From: an uncultured Lachnospiraceae bacterium
GTDB lineage: Bacteria; Bacillota; Clostridia; Lachnospirales; Lachnospiraceae
Direction of reading: 5' to 3'
Assembly (NCBI GenBank): GCA_937965795.1
Contig: CALCMD010000082.1
Span: 46,895 to 110,894, forward strand
Length of the DNA stretch: 64,000 nucleotides
The notes under the pieces are model-generated. The model was not told the DNA's origin and did no database searches. It worked only from the letters and a program-made list of their open reading frames with translations. Positions 1 to 9,598 of this stretch are shown here, piece after piece; within the stretch, counting starts at the first letter, position 1; the number at the start of each line of letters is the position of its first letter. The translations under genes were made by a program, and so were the position numbers.

Positions 1-395
1 AAGTCTCAGATGCCTTAGACCGCTGCCTGAAACGCATGAACCGGATTTCCGAAAGGATTCTGGAAATAAAAACCAGGAACGCAACGATTCCCATTCCTAT
101 GGCAAATATCATTTATATCGAAGTCTTTAATAAAATCTCCGTCATCCACACGACCGGAAACACGTTGCAGACTTATACCTCTCTGGACGCCCTGTTCGAA
201 GCTTTAGGTCCGCATATGTTCATGCGGGCACAGCGAAGCTACATTGTAAATATGAAATTTATAGATTCTTTTTTTTACGACCATATTCTTTTACAGAATG
301 GGTTGGAAATTAAATTATCAAGAAATAACCGGAGCATTTTAAAAACCCAGTACCAGAATTTTTTGTTTGATCTGGCAAGAAAGGGGGAACTATGA
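1..395 (+). CDS. LytTR-family response regulator, C-terminal part (5' truncated by window)
   Basis: Reading frame is open from base 3, before the first Met at 36, so this is the C-terminal part of a longer protein whose receiver domain lies outside the window. The visible part is a LytTR DNA-binding domain: the 'IPMANIIYIEVFNK' strand region, 'FMRAQRSYIVNMKFI' and 'LEIKLSRNNRS' are the hallmark segments of AgrA/LytR/VirR-type regulators. It overlaps the next gene by 4 bases (a stop/start overlap), a sensor kinase of the type that phosphorylates LytTR regulators, so the two form a two-component system. A likely target site lies upstream of the third gene (see 1757-1787). Confidence 0.93.
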   Translation, partial: VSDALDRCLKRMNRISERILEIKTRNATIPIPMANIIYIEVFNKISVIHTTGNTLQTYTSLDALFEALGPHMFMRAQRSYIVNMKFIDSFFYDHILLQNGLEIKLSRNNRSILKTQYQNFLFDLARKGEL

Positions 396-1732
396 TTTTT
401 TTCCGCATGTTTTTCGGCTGTCTTCTACAACTGGCGCCCTTTGCTTTTCTGTGTTTTTATCCTTTCAAAGACCATCTGCGGTTCTCTGCCCGGAAAGTGT
501 GTGTCATCTGCGGTATTAGTTTCCCGCTGCTGGCAGCTTTTTTCGCTGTAACCTGCTGTTTTCTGAAAACCATGCTGCCCCCGGCTCAGATACTTTTCGT
601 ATCCGCAAACATGGTCTTTTTGTTCTGCCTGATTCCCTGCGTCTTTCTATACTGGTACCTGGTGCGGGAAATCTGGCAGAAAAAACTGTTTATTTTTTCC
701 TTCACCATGACGGCCGCCCTGACTATGACCTCTCTGGATACCATACTGGAAACCTGGAAACAGCAAAATTTTAGTGACGGGCTTCCCTATAATGGAACCA
801 CGCTGCTTACCCTGGCTATCCTGACGTCCGTCATACTTCCTCTTTTGCTGCTTCTGCTGAAGCGCTGCTATCTCCCGATCGCCAACGAACTGGACAGGCG
901 GGAAAGCGGCTATCTGTCCCTGCTGTCTGTTTTTCTCTTTCTTTTGCTGGGCAGCGGGCTGATTCCCATTGATTATATGAACATTTTTAACCCCATGACC
1001 CTGTTTCTCTATTTTGCCCTGATGTTTACTATATTTATCGTTTACTTTATATGTTTCCGGATTTTTTTCCTTTCCCATCAGAACATAAAAGAAATGCAGG
1101 CGCTTACTCAGACACAGCATCAGCTTGAAATCCAGACGGAACAGTACAAACGCATTCTGGAAACCACGGAAAATAACCGGAAAATGCACCACGACCTCCG
1201 GCATCATATTCTGATTCTACAGAGCCTCTTAGATTCCGGAGAAACGGAAAAAGCCAGCGACTATCTTCAAAACTATGTACAAATCCTGCGCAGATATGAA
1301 GTAACAAAGTTTTGCAGCCATATCGTGACAAACATGATTGTAAGTCATTATCAGTCTCTGGCTCTTGATAAGGGGATTACCTTTACTGCCCGCATCAACG
1401 TCCCGGACAGCCTTATGATTTCTGACTTTGATATTGCAATCCTTCTTGGAAATCTTCTGGAAAACGCCATAGAATCGGCAAATCACGCCAAAGACCATAA
1501 CCGCTTCATTTCCCTGAACATCATCTGTTCCGGAAAAATGCTCGCCGTTACCGTGGACAATGGTTTTAACGGATGTGTAAACCAAAACAAAGGAACGTAT
1601 CTCTCCACAAAACCGCATCATACGGGAATCGGCCTGCAAAGCATCGCAGGCATTGCGAAAAAGTATCATGGCGGCGTACAATTTTCCCATGAGGGAGCCA
1701 TATTCCATTCCTCTGTTATGCTGTCCGCATGA
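392..1732 (+). CDS. Sensor histidine kinase, HPK10/AgrC-like (GHKL ATPase)
   Basis: 446 aa. The N-terminal half (about residues 5-230) is a run of hydrophobic segments, probably six or seven membrane helices. A short coiled linker leads to the phosphoacceptor segment 'HHDLRHHILILQ' near residue 266, the form seen in the HPK10 family rather than the classical H-box. The C-terminal GHKL ATPase domain has an N-box ('NLLENAIESA', near 350) and a glycine box ('GIGLQSIAGIAKKYHG', near 410). Families of this type usually sense peptides or membrane-active compounds. The ligand cannot be read from the sequence. Coupled to the LytTR regulator by a 4-base overlap. Confidence 0.93.
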   Translation: MIFFRMFFGCLLQLAPFAFLCFYPFKDHLRFSARKVCVICGISFPLLAAFFAVTCCFLKTMLPPAQILFVSANMVFLFCLIPCVFLYWYLVREIWQKKLFIFSFTMTAALTMTSLDTILETWKQQNFSDGLPYNGTTLLTLAILTSVILPLLLLLLKRCYLPIANELDRRESGYLSLLSVFLFLLLGSGLIPIDYMNIFNPMTLFLYFALMFTIFIVYFICFRIFFLSHQNIKEMQALTQTQHQLEIQTEQYKRILETTENNRKMHHDLRHHILILQSLLDSGETEKASDYLQNYVQILRRYEVTKFCSHIVTNMIVSHYQSLALDKGITFTARINVPDSLMISDFDIAILLGNLLENAIESANHAKDHNRFISLNIICSGKMLAVTVDNGFNGCVNQNKGTYLSTKPHHTGIGLQSIAGIAKKYHGGVQFSHEGAIFHSSVMLSA

Positions 1733-1756
1733 CCTTCCCACGACTGAAAAATTTCG

Positions 1757-1787
1757 TATCATTAACTTTTTCGATGTATATCATTAA
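1757..1787 (+). promoter_or_regulatory. Direct repeat, candidate LytTR-binding site
   Basis: TATCATTAA occurs at 1757-1765 and again at 1779-1787, 22 bp apart, about two helical turns, and ends 11 bp before the -35 of the promoter at 1799-1826. LytTR regulators bind 9-bp direct repeats at about this spacing upstream of the promoters they activate. The identity of the site is inferred from spacing and neighbourhood only. Confidence 0.5.
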
Positions 1788-1798
1788 AATTATCAAAT

Positions 1799-1826
1799 TT
1801 ACAAATGCCCCTTTTAAATTTATAAT
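1799..1826 (+). promoter_or_regulatory. Promoter of the substrate-binding protein gene
   Basis: TTACAA (1799-1804) and TATAAT (1821-1826), 16-bp spacer. The -35 is weak, which suits an activated promoter. Confidence 0.55.
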
Positions 1827-1857
1827 AAAGCTATACACTTGAAAGGGGAAAAATACT

Positions 1858-2820
1858 ATGAAAAAAAGAATCTTCATTATTCTGCTGATAATCCTGATAC
1901 TTGGAGGTTTTGCATGGGGTTTTCTGAACAGCCGCAAGGATCCTTCCAGCTTTACCGTGGGAATCTGCCAGTTTATGCAGCATGATGCACTGGATGAGGC
2001 CACGCAGGGCTTTAAAGACGCTCTCACAGAAAAACTGGGAGACCGTGTCATTTTTGATGAAAAGAATGCACAGGGCGATTACTCCGTATGCACCGCCGCT
2101 ATGAATGATCTGGTATCGAAGGATGTGGATCTGATTCTTGCAAACTCTACCGCAGCCCTTCAGACCGCCGCCACTTCTACGACAGAAATTCCCATCCTCG
2201 GAACCTCTGTCACCAATTACGCCGCCGCACTCCAAATTGACGGCTTTGATGGAACCGTGGGAGGAAACATCTCCGGCACCACAGATCTGGCCCCGTTAGA
2301 GGAACAGGCCGCCATGATAAGGGAACTGTTCCCGGAAGCCAAAAAAGCCGGACTTCTTTACTGCTCCTCCGAGCCAAATTCCGAATACCAGGCAGAGGTA
2401 ATCCGTTCCGAACTGGAGGCTCTGGGCTTTACGTGCGAAGCATACCCATTCTCTGATTCCAACGCGATTTCCTCCGTCACCATCACAGCCTCCTCCGCCT
2501 GCGACGTCCTCTACATCCCTACAGACAATGCGGCAGCGGCCAACGCCGAATTGATTGCCAATATTTGTGTGGCAGACAAGACTCCTGTTATCACCGGCGA
2601 GGAGAGTACCTGCCGGATTTGCGGAGCCGCTACACTTTCCATTGATTATTATTCGCTTGGGTATGCGACCGGAGAAATGGCCGTACGTATTCTGGAGGAC
2701 GGAGAAGACATCGCAACAATGCCGATTGAATTCCCCGCCAGGTTCACAAAGAAATATAATGAAACCATCTGCAAAAAACTTGGGATTGAAGTACCCAAAG
2801 ACTACGTAGCGCTTCCATAA
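1858..2820 (+). CDS. Membrane-anchored ABC-type substrate-binding protein (ABC_sub_bind/TrpX family)
   Basis: 320 aa. Starts with a basic tail and one hydrophobic helix (residues 4-23) but has no lipobox cysteine, so it is probably anchored by an uncleaved helix or has an atypical signal. The mature part matches the ABC_sub_bind family ('FTVGICQFMQHDALDEA', 'IPILGTSVTNY', 'YIPTDNAAAANAELI', 'LSIDYYSLGYATGEMAVRIL'), a periplasmic-binding fold related to TrpX. Such proteins usually sit with a permease and an ATPase. None follows here: a terminator and then a convergent, unrelated operon. With the two-component genes just upstream it may be a sensory accessory or may use a transporter encoded elsewhere. 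Good ribosome-binding site (GAAAGGGGAAA). Confidence 0.85.
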   Translation: MKKRIFIILLIILILGGFAWGFLNSRKDPSSFTVGICQFMQHDALDEATQGFKDALTEKLGDRVIFDEKNAQGDYSVCTAAMNDLVSKDVDLILANSTAALQTAATSTTEIPILGTSVTNYAAALQIDGFDGTVGGNISGTTDLAPLEEQAAMIRELFPEAKKAGLLYCSSEPNSEYQAEVIRSELEALGFTCEAYPFSDSNAISSVTITASSACDVLYIPTDNAAAANAELIANICVADKTPVITGEESTCRICGAATLSIDYYSLGYATGEMAVRILEDGEDIATMPIEFPARFTKKYNETICKKLGIEVPKDYVALP

Positions 2821-2860
2821 CAAACCAGACGCTCTTGTTATCATACAGCGCTTTCTGCCT

Positions 2861-2909
2861 AAAAAGAACCGCCAAACGGATACGCTTACCCGTTCGGCGG
2901 TTCTTTTTA
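2861..2909. terminator. Bidirectional intrinsic terminator
   Basis: AAAAAGAACCGCC...GGCGGTTCTTTTT stem with A-run on one side and T-run on the other, lying between the convergent substrate-binding protein gene and the antiporter operon. It overlaps the last codons of the latter. Confidence 0.85.
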
Positions 2910-4976
2910 CCACAGAATAATATAAATCAACGTGAGGCATAAGCCAATGCAGAACAGCAGAAGTCCGAAAGAGAGACTCCTCTGAATGATTCGGTTCGAC
3001 TCTTTCATCTCTTCATTTTTCATGGCAAGGATATGCACGAAATCCTTATCCCCGCCGCCATTTTTATGATGGATTTTATTTCCCAGCCACTGTAGGAAGT
3101 TCAACACACGTCCCGCGGTCAGCGTAAATCTATTTCCCTCCGGAAGCTCATGGGGCAGAGGACTGTCCCGATAAAGCGTTTTCCGAAGAATTACCGTCAG
3201 CGTATCTAAAAAACTATCAAGCGCCCTGCATACCAGCCTGCTCACAAAGGGGAGAAATACCAGCAGCACCGGGCGGTAGATCAGATTTTCCATATCCAGC
3301 CATGCAGGCCACGCATTGATATATACGCTCGCTCCCGCCTCGTTTTTCTTCATCAGAAACTTCCGTATCACAACCCCATATACCAGTGCGCCGATGGCAA
3401 TGGAAATCAGCGCCCCGGTCAGATTCGTCACGCTAAAATAGGAAACCGTATGTCCGCTCTCCTCCAGGTGCATCAGCCCCTGCCCAAGCTCTGCCGCCCT
3501 GTCCATAATTGTATGCGGAAACAACCCCCACACCAGCAGAACCAGGGCGCTTCCCCCCAGCGCGAAAGCGCTGGCCGGATTCATATAATTCCTGACGCCG
3601 TCAAATTTTTTCTGAACTTTTTTATCTTCATTTTCCTCAATAAAAATAGCCGTGTACAGTTTTGTCATATAAGCAACGGTCAATCCGCCGCTGAACAGGA
3701 AGATGTATTCCACGGCGCGCATCAGCCCGCCGCCTCCAAACTCCACAATACTCTCATGGAGCAGCGTCTTACTGATATAGCCTCCAAACAACGGAATCCC
3801 GGCAATCGCCAGTGCGCCGATCAGGAAAATCCCTTTCAGAAGCGGCTTCCGCTTTCCAAACCCGCGGATTTCATTTAAATCCAGCGCATGGGCATTCATG
3901 AAAATCACTCCCGCCGCCATGAAAAGCACCAGCTTAATCATTGAATGATTGATCATGTGCAGCAGCGTACCGTGTACTGCCAGGGCATTTTCTTCGCCCA
4001 AAAGCCCCTGCATTCCGATTCCTACCATGATAAACCCGATCTGGGACATCGATGAGCAGGCAAGCGTCCGTTTCAGGTCGATCGAAAAGACTGCCAGCAG
4101 TGCGCCGCCAAACATCGTCAGCACGCCCACCGCCAGAATCAATGTTCCCCAGGCGGCGTCATGAAGGAACAGATTGCTGCTGATGATCAGGATTCCGAAA
4201 ATCCCTGTCTTTGTCAGGATACCGGACAGAAGCGCCGAAGCCGGAGCCGGAGCCACCGGATGCGCTTTCGGAAGCCAGATATGAAGCGGAAACGCACCCG
4301 CTTTGGCTCCGAAGCCCACCAGCGCGCACACGCCCGCCGTATACAAAAGTTTCTTATCGGCACACTTCGCTGCCGCCGGGAGCAATTCTGAAATCGTAAG
4401 CGTCCCAAGCGTATGGTACAGCAGAAATAAGCCCATCAGCATCACCAGACCGCCAATCACCGCTACCGCCAGATAGGTCGCCGCCGCCCGCAAAGACGGC
4501 TCATTCTCTTCCTGCGCCACCCACACATAGGAGGTAAAGGACATGATCTCAAAGAAAATGAACGTCGTGTACAAATCTGCCGAAAAGAACACGCCAAGCG
4601 TCGCCCCCAGCGTCAGGAGCAGAAACAGGTAAAAGCGGTTTCTATTTTCATGATGCGTAAAATATTCTCTGGAAAGAATCGTCGTCATCATCCACATGAA
4701 AGCCGCTACCATTCCATAAATCAGCCGGAAACCGTCTAAGGTAAAGTGCAACCCGAAGCCGCAGATTTCCGGCATGTCAAAAAACTCCGGGATTCCTGCC
4801 GCCGCCCGTCTGCCTGAGCCTGCAAACAGAAGCGCCATCAGCACGAATTCGGCTACTGCCACAAAAGCCGCCAGTACGTCGCGCCATTTTTCACTCTTTT
4901 TGCCCACCGCATAGCAGCACAGACCTCCCAGGAACGGATAAAATACAAGAAGCGCCAAGCCCAAATTCACATTCAT
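2907..4976 (-). CDS. Mrp/NuoL-type proton-translocating antiporter subunit (last gene of operon)
   Basis: 689 aa from the ATG at 4976, preceded by GGAACAGGAG; an upstream in-frame start at 5012 would overlap the previous gene further. Complex I-like antiporter fold with many membrane helices. The conserved glutamate of TM5 ('FIFFEIMSFTSY') and lysines of TM7-8 ('GFGAKAGAFPLHIWLPKAHP', 'SGILTKTG') are present, so the ion path looks intact. The C-terminal 170 residues extend beyond the core, as in long NuoL/MrpA-type subunits. It is the fourth such subunit of the operon. Confidence 0.88.
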   Translation of the reverse strand: MNVNLGLALLVFYPFLGGLCCYAVGKKSEKWRDVLAAFVAVAEFVLMALLFAGSGRRAAAGIPEFFDMPEICGFGLHFTLDGFRLIYGMVAAFMWMMTTILSREYFTHHENRNRFYLFLLLTLGATLGVFFSADLYTTFIFFEIMSFTSYVWVAQEENEPSLRAAATYLAVAVIGGLVMLMGLFLLYHTLGTLTISELLPAAAKCADKKLLYTAGVCALVGFGAKAGAFPLHIWLPKAHPVAPAPASALLSGILTKTGIFGILIISSNLFLHDAAWGTLILAVGVLTMFGGALLAVFSIDLKRTLACSSMSQIGFIMVGIGMQGLLGEENALAVHGTLLHMINHSMIKLVLFMAAGVIFMNAHALDLNEIRGFGKRKPLLKGIFLIGALAIAGIPLFGGYISKTLLHESIVEFGGGGLMRAVEYIFLFSGGLTVAYMTKLYTAIFIEENEDKKVQKKFDGVRNYMNPASAFALGGSALVLLVWGLFPHTIMDRAAELGQGLMHLEESGHTVSYFSVTNLTGALISIAIGALVYGVVIRKFLMKKNEAGASVYINAWPAWLDMENLIYRPVLLVFLPFVSRLVCRALDSFLDTLTVILRKTLYRDSPLPHELPEGNRFTLTAGRVLNFLQWLGNKIHHKNGGGDKDFVHILAMKNEEMKESNRIIQRSLSFGLLLFCIGLCLTLIYIILW

Positions 4977-4992
4977 CTCCTGTTCCCCCTTT

Positions 4993-6468
4993 CTACCGCA
5001 TCGCCGCCGCAACCGATTCCAGCGCCCGGATTACCGGCTGCGGATGCAGGCCAAACACAAACATCGCCACTACAAACACCACCAGCGGCAGTATCATCAT
5101 CCAGTTCGGGTCTTTTACCTCCCGAATCGTATCGTAATCAAAATCTTTCCCCGGAAAGAACGCCCGGACGCAGATCGTCATCATATAGATGGCCGTCAGC
5201 AGTGCGGAAACCAGCAGCGCCGCCACGCCCACATAAGCCACCGGGTTCTGGCTCTCCACCGCGGCTTTCGCCAGATTCCATTTACTGATAAATCCGCATA
5301 ATCCCGGAACTCCCATCAGGGCGAGTCCGGAAATGGTAAAGATGACAAAGACCTTTGGCATCTTCCTTCCAAACCCATTCAGTTCATGGACATAATTCTT
5401 TCCCGTCTTATAAATCACCGCACCCGCACAGAAGAAGGAACAGATCTTCATCACCGCATGAAATACCATATGGCACAGCGCCCCCACCAGTCCAAGAGGC
5501 GTCATCAGCACCACGCCAAACAGGATATAGGACAGGTTGCTGACCGTAGACCATGCCAGACGCCTTTTGATATGCGTCTCCTTCAAAGCCCGGCTGCATC
5601 CATATACGATTGTAAAGATTACAAGCGCCATCACCACATATTGCGCCCAGGTGCCCTTCAAAAGTTCTGTACCAAAGCTGTAATAGGTCACGCGCATAAT
5701 CGTAAACGCCCCCGCCTTTACCACAGCTACCGCATGAAGCAGCGCCGTTACCGGCGTAGGCGCCGCGCCCGCCTTCGGAAGCCAGGCCGAGAACGGCCAC
5801 ATGGCTGTTTTCACCGAAAATCCGCAGAAGCACAGCACATAAATAAGAAGCAGCAGATTTTTCTTCTCCCCCAAAGCGGCCATATCCAGCACACCGCCCG
5901 GCACAAAGACCGAGGTCGTTCCATAAGTCAGAATAAAGATCATACCGATAAACGCAAACGCTGCCCCGCCCAGGGAATAATACAGATAAGTACGGCTCGC
6001 CAGAATCGCTTCTCTGGAAAGCGTGTGCATAATCAGCGGAAGCGTGACAAGCGTGAGCATCTCGTAGAAGAAATACATCGTGAGAATATCCTCCGCCAGC
6101 GCAATCCCCAGCGTCACTCCAAAAGTAATTACATAAAACATAAAGAAAAACTTCTCATGTCCCTCATGTTTCATATATTCAAAGGAATACAGGGTAGCAA
6201 GCGGCCACAACACCGCCAGGATTCCCGCAAAAACCGTTCCCAGTCCGTCCAGGCGGAAGCTGATGCTTAAGTTTCCGGTAAACCGGAACAAAACAAACGC
6301 TTCCTCCGGCCGGTGAAACAGCAGCGCCAGCACCAGGACAGAGTTCAAAAGCACTACACTTTCAATATAAACCATCATCTGTGTTCTGGTTTTAAACGGA
6401 ATGAGAGAGACCAACGCACCTGCCAGGATTGGCAGAAGCACTACAATTACCATCATATACGCACTCAT
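4993..6468 (-). CDS. Mrp/NuoM-type proton-translocating antiporter subunit
   Basis: 491 aa, about 14 membrane helices. Contains the TM5 glutamate ('YFFYEMLTLVTLP') and the TM7-8 lysines ('GFSVKTAMWPFSAWLPKAG', 'AVAVVKAG'). Related to MrpD/NuoM and to antiporter subunits of membrane-bound hydrogenases. Start at 6468 follows GAGGAGAGAAA. A 13-base gap separates it from the upstream gene, and it shares 20 bases at most with the next, so one transcript is likely. Confidence 0.88.
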   Translation of the reverse strand: MSAYMMVIVVLLPILAGALVSLIPFKTRTQMMVYIESVVLLNSVLVLALLFHRPEEAFVLFRFTGNLSISFRLDGLGTVFAGILAVLWPLATLYSFEYMKHEGHEKFFFMFYVITFGVTLGIALAEDILTMYFFYEMLTLVTLPLIMHTLSREAILASRTYLYYSLGGAAFAFIGMIFILTYGTTSVFVPGGVLDMAALGEKKNLLLLIYVLCFCGFSVKTAMWPFSAWLPKAGAAPTPVTALLHAVAVVKAGAFTIMRVTYYSFGTELLKGTWAQYVVMALVIFTIVYGCSRALKETHIKRRLAWSTVSNLSYILFGVVLMTPLGLVGALCHMVFHAVMKICSFFCAGAVIYKTGKNYVHELNGFGRKMPKVFVIFTISGLALMGVPGLCGFISKWNLAKAAVESQNPVAYVGVAALLVSALLTAIYMMTICVRAFFPGKDFDYDTIREVKDPNWMMILPLVVFVVAMFVFGLHPQPVIRALESVAAAMR

Positions 6469-6481
6469 TTTCTCTCCTCCT

Positions 6482-7984
6482 CTACATCAATGTTTCCGCA
6501 ATCCGGCTTACGTACTGAATCATCGGATTCGGAAAAACGCCAAGCAGAACCGCCGCACCCGCCAGGATTGCGAGCGGCAGCAGCATTCCCATTTTCGGTT
6601 CCAGCTTCTTTGGCTCACCGACGCCTTTTTCACTTCCGGGGAAAAATCCTTTCATCGTCACCGGAAGCAGATAGCCTGCTGTCAGAAGAGCGCTGACCAA
6701 AAGCACCACAGGGCCAAGCCATCCGAAAACCCCCACGCCCGCTTCCAGCGCCCCCTGCGCCAGGTACCATTTGCTGATAAATCCACTGGCTGGCGGAATT
6801 CCGATCAGCGCCAGAGACGCAAACGTATAGCACCAGAGGGTTTTCGGCATCTGCTTTCCAATGCCCGCAAGCTCGTCCACTCTTGTTTTCCCACACTGGA
6901 AAATAAAGATTCCAGCCGTCAGAAACAGGGCGCATTTGATAAAAGCGTGGAACACCGTGTGAAGCAGCGCCCCCGTCATCCCCACAGGAGTCAGCAAAGA
7001 CAGCCCAAACAGAATGTAGGAAATCTGGCTTACCGTGGAATAAGCAAGGCGTTTCTTAAACACCGGCTCCCGAAAGGCCAGTAACGAACCCATAAATACC
7101 GTCAAAAGCGCCAGTACCATCCATGCGGTCTGCACCCAGGTTCCACGCAGGAAGTCCGCACCTACGACATAATAGACCACACGGATAATCGCCAGGACGC
7201 CGGATTTTACGATAATACCGGATAACACGGCCGATGCCGGTGACGGCGCTACCGGATGCGCCGCAGGAAGCCAGGCGTGAAGCGGAAACATCCCCGCTTT
7301 CGCCCCAAATCCAATGAGCATCGCAAACACCGCAATCAGAAGAATTCCCGTATTTTGTGACGCAAGAACCGTATTCAGGGAACCTCCCGCCACAAAAGTC
7401 AGCGTGTCACAGTATTTATATAGGAAGAAAATCCCAAACAAACCCAGATAAGCGCCACACATGGAATAAAACAGGTACTTAAGAGCCGCCATAATCGACT
7501 CCCTGGAGCCATTGTGCAGTACCATCGGCATAGAGGTCAGCGTCATCAGCTCATAAAACAGATACAGCGTTACGAGATTTCCCGCAAAATCCAACGCTAC
7601 TAAAACGCCATACACCAGAAGATATACGCCAAAAAACCTCTTTTCCTCCCCCTCATGTTCCATATAAACAAACGCATAAATGCCTGCCAGAACCCATATG
7701 ACTGTCACGAAAGTAACAAACAGCCTGCCGACCGCATCAATTTGGAAGAAGATTGGAATATCCTCCATGAGATAAAACAGCGTCACGCTTCCATCCCCGT
7801 TCCATGCAGCCCACAATGCCGCCGCTGCGGAGACAAGCAGCACCGCCCCCGTCACCAGATGTACCTTCCCCCGTTTCTCCTCATCGCTCTTTCCGTATTT
7901 CAGATGTTCATAAAAAGAAGACGCCAGCAACAGGATTCCTGCAAGCGACGGCAGAAAAATCGGTAATAAAATCAACTTATCCAT
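6482..7984 (-). CDS. Mrp/NuoL-M-type proton-translocating antiporter subunit
   Basis: 500 aa, about 14 membrane helices. TM5 glutamate ('LYLFYELMTLTSMP') and TM7-8 lysines ('GFGAKAGMFPLHAWLPAAHP', 'SGIIVKSG') are present. Closest in pattern to NuoL/MrpA-core proteins, but it lacks the MbhD/MbhE tail of true MrpA, which in this operon is encoded by two separate genes. Start at 7984 is preceded by AGGAGGAGAGAATC. Confidence 0.88.
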   Translation of the reverse strand: MDKLILLPIFLPSLAGILLLASSFYEHLKYGKSDEEKRGKVHLVTGAVLLVSAAAALWAAWNGDGSVTLFYLMEDIPIFFQIDAVGRLFVTFVTVIWVLAGIYAFVYMEHEGEEKRFFGVYLLVYGVLVALDFAGNLVTLYLFYELMTLTSMPMVLHNGSRESIMAALKYLFYSMCGAYLGLFGIFFLYKYCDTLTFVAGGSLNTVLASQNTGILLIAVFAMLIGFGAKAGMFPLHAWLPAAHPVAPSPASAVLSGIIVKSGVLAIIRVVYYVVGADFLRGTWVQTAWMVLALLTVFMGSLLAFREPVFKKRLAYSTVSQISYILFGLSLLTPVGMTGALLHTVFHAFIKCALFLTAGIFIFQCGKTRVDELAGIGKQMPKTLWCYTFASLALIGIPPASGFISKWYLAQGALEAGVGVFGWLGPVVLLVSALLTAGYLLPVTMKGFFPGSEKGVGEPKKLEPKMGMLLPLAILAGAAVLLGVFPNPMIQYVSRIAETLM

Positions 7985-8018
7985 GATTCTCTCCTCCTAT
8001 TTAAGTTGTAACGCCCCC

Positions 8019-8072
8019 TCACCTCTGTGCGGCGGCAACTCGTCGGAAGACATTTATAAAAATGCTTCGCAT
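8019..8072 (-). CDS. Possible 17-codon ORF between antiporter genes
   Basis: In the roughly 100-base gap between two antiporter genes, the largest gap of the operon, an ATG at 8072 follows GGAGGAAGACAA and opens 17 codons, basic and ending in AAQR. The strong ribosome-binding site is the only support. It may simply be a spacer with a chance start. Confidence 0.2.
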   Translation of the reverse strand: MRSIFINVFRRVAAAQR

Positions 8073-8083
8073 TTGTCTTCCTC

Positions 8084-9598
8084 CTATGCAAACATGCTCA
8101 GGCCATTTTCGATGAGCATGATGATCGGCCCGGAACACAGTCCCAGGAACAGATTCAATACAACAAAACAGATCAGGGCAAAGGATTTTGCCGGCTCCTC
8201 CGTCATTGCCACCTTCTTGAACTGCTTCTTTTCCAGAACTGTCTTTCTCTCCGGCGTGTAAAGACGGATCACGGTTTTCATAAAATAAACCGCATTCAAA
8301 ATCGTACTGATCGCCAGTGCGATCAGCGTAGGCAGCATCTTTTCCATGCTCCCAACGCCCACGCCCGCCTGCGCAAACAGGAGCTTCGAAATAAACCCGG
8401 AAAACATCGGTATCCCCACCATAGACAGCGAGCCGACGGTAAATGCGATTCCCGAAAGCTTATTCCGGTATCCCGCCCCTGTCAGATCAAAGAAATCCGT
8501 ACTGTCCCCCGAAACCTCCGTAATCCCGGAAGCCGCCACGAACAACAGCGCCTTTGTCGCCGCATGGGATACGATATGATAAATACTGGCCACGATACCA
8601 GCCGTGGTTCCAAGACCAAATCCCATATAGATATAGCCGATCTGCGCCACCGAGGAATAAGAAATCATTCTTCGGATATTGTTCTCCTTAATGGCGCTCA
8701 CAGAACCCATAATCATTCCCAGAATGCCAAAGACAAACAGGACATTGATTACCTTGCTGTCCCGCACGATGTCAAAGCCAATCACACGGTAAAAAATCTT
8801 CACCAGCAGGAAAATATATCCTTTGGAAACCAGAGATGACAAAATCGACGCCGAAGAAAGGGTAGAGTATCCATAAGCATCCGGCAGCCAGCTATGGAAT
8901 GGATACAGTGCGCTTTTGATGGCAAGTCCCACCGACATCAGTCCCACGGCAACCAGCAGAGGAATGTGATAGCTTCCGTTTGCATGGATGAGGGCTACCT
9001 GTTCCTGAATATTGCTCATCAGAAGGTGTCCGGTCAGGTCATATAAAAAGCAGATTCCCAAAAGCAGCAGACCGGAGCCTAACAGACTCATAATCATATA
9101 ACGTGTGGCAGCCACCAGCGTCCGCCCGTTCTGGCGGATCATAATCAGGCCGCACGCAGAAATCGTATTAATTTCTACAAATACATAGGCCGTAAACAAA
9201 TCGTTCGTATAAATCAGAGCCAGAAGGGAGCACAGCAGAAGGTTCACCATAATATAGTAAAGATTCTGTTTGGTATCCTCGATCTCCTCCTCCCGCTCCC
9301 GGATTCCACCCAGCATACACAGCAGCATAATCACGCAGAAAAACACTGCCATCGCCGCCTCCAGCACTCCTACGCGGATTTCATTTCCCCAGGGCGCCGG
9401 AAAATGTCCCATCGTATAGACATATTCCTGCCCGGTACCCAGCACGAATGCCAGGACTGCCGTGGACATGGCTCCGATGATGATAATCACCGCCGCATTC
9501 ACCCATTTTGCTTTCTTTCCATTCAGAACGGAGCAGAGCGGCCCGGAAAACAGGGAAAGAATAATGGAAATAAACGGAAAATTCTGTACAAACGCCAT
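8084..9598 (-). CDS. mrpD: Na+/H+ antiporter subunit D (MrpD/MnhD-like)
   Basis: 504 aa, about 14 membrane helices. Directly follows mrpC with a stop/start overlap (TAATG), the usual order C-D of Mrp operons, and is preceded by GGAGGGG. TM5 glutamate ('AYVFVEINTISAC') and TM7 lysine ('GLAIKSALYPFHSWLPDAYG') are present. In Mrp systems subunit D is one of the two antiporter modules that couple Na+ and H+ movement. Confidence 0.9.
   Translation of the reverse strand: MAFVQNFPFISIILSLFSGPLCSVLNGKKAKWVNAAVIIIIGAMSTAVLAFVLGTGQEYVYTMGHFPAPWGNEIRVGVLEAAMAVFFCVIMLLCMLGGIREREEEIEDTKQNLYYIMVNLLLCSLLALIYTNDLFTAYVFVEINTISACGLIMIRQNGRTLVAATRYMIMSLLGSGLLLLGICFLYDLTGHLLMSNIQEQVALIHANGSYHIPLLVAVGLMSVGLAIKSALYPFHSWLPDAYGYSTLSSASILSSLVSKGYIFLLVKIFYRVIGFDIVRDSKVINVLFVFGILGMIMGSVSAIKENNIRRMISYSSVAQIGYIYMGFGLGTTAGIVASIYHIVSHAATKALLFVAASGITEVSGDSTDFFDLTGAGYRNKLSGIAFTVGSLSMVGIPMFSGFISKLLFAQAGVGVGSMEKMLPTLIALAISTILNAVYFMKTVIRLYTPERKTVLEKKQFKKVAMTEEPAKSFALICFVVLNLFLGLCSGPIIMLIENGLSMFA

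Noticed and set aside
5386..6270. Long plus-strand open frame (294 codons) across an antiporter gene
   Set aside because: It is antisense to a clear NuoM-type gene, has Arg/His/Gln-rich composition typical of a shadow frame, and no ribosome-binding site.
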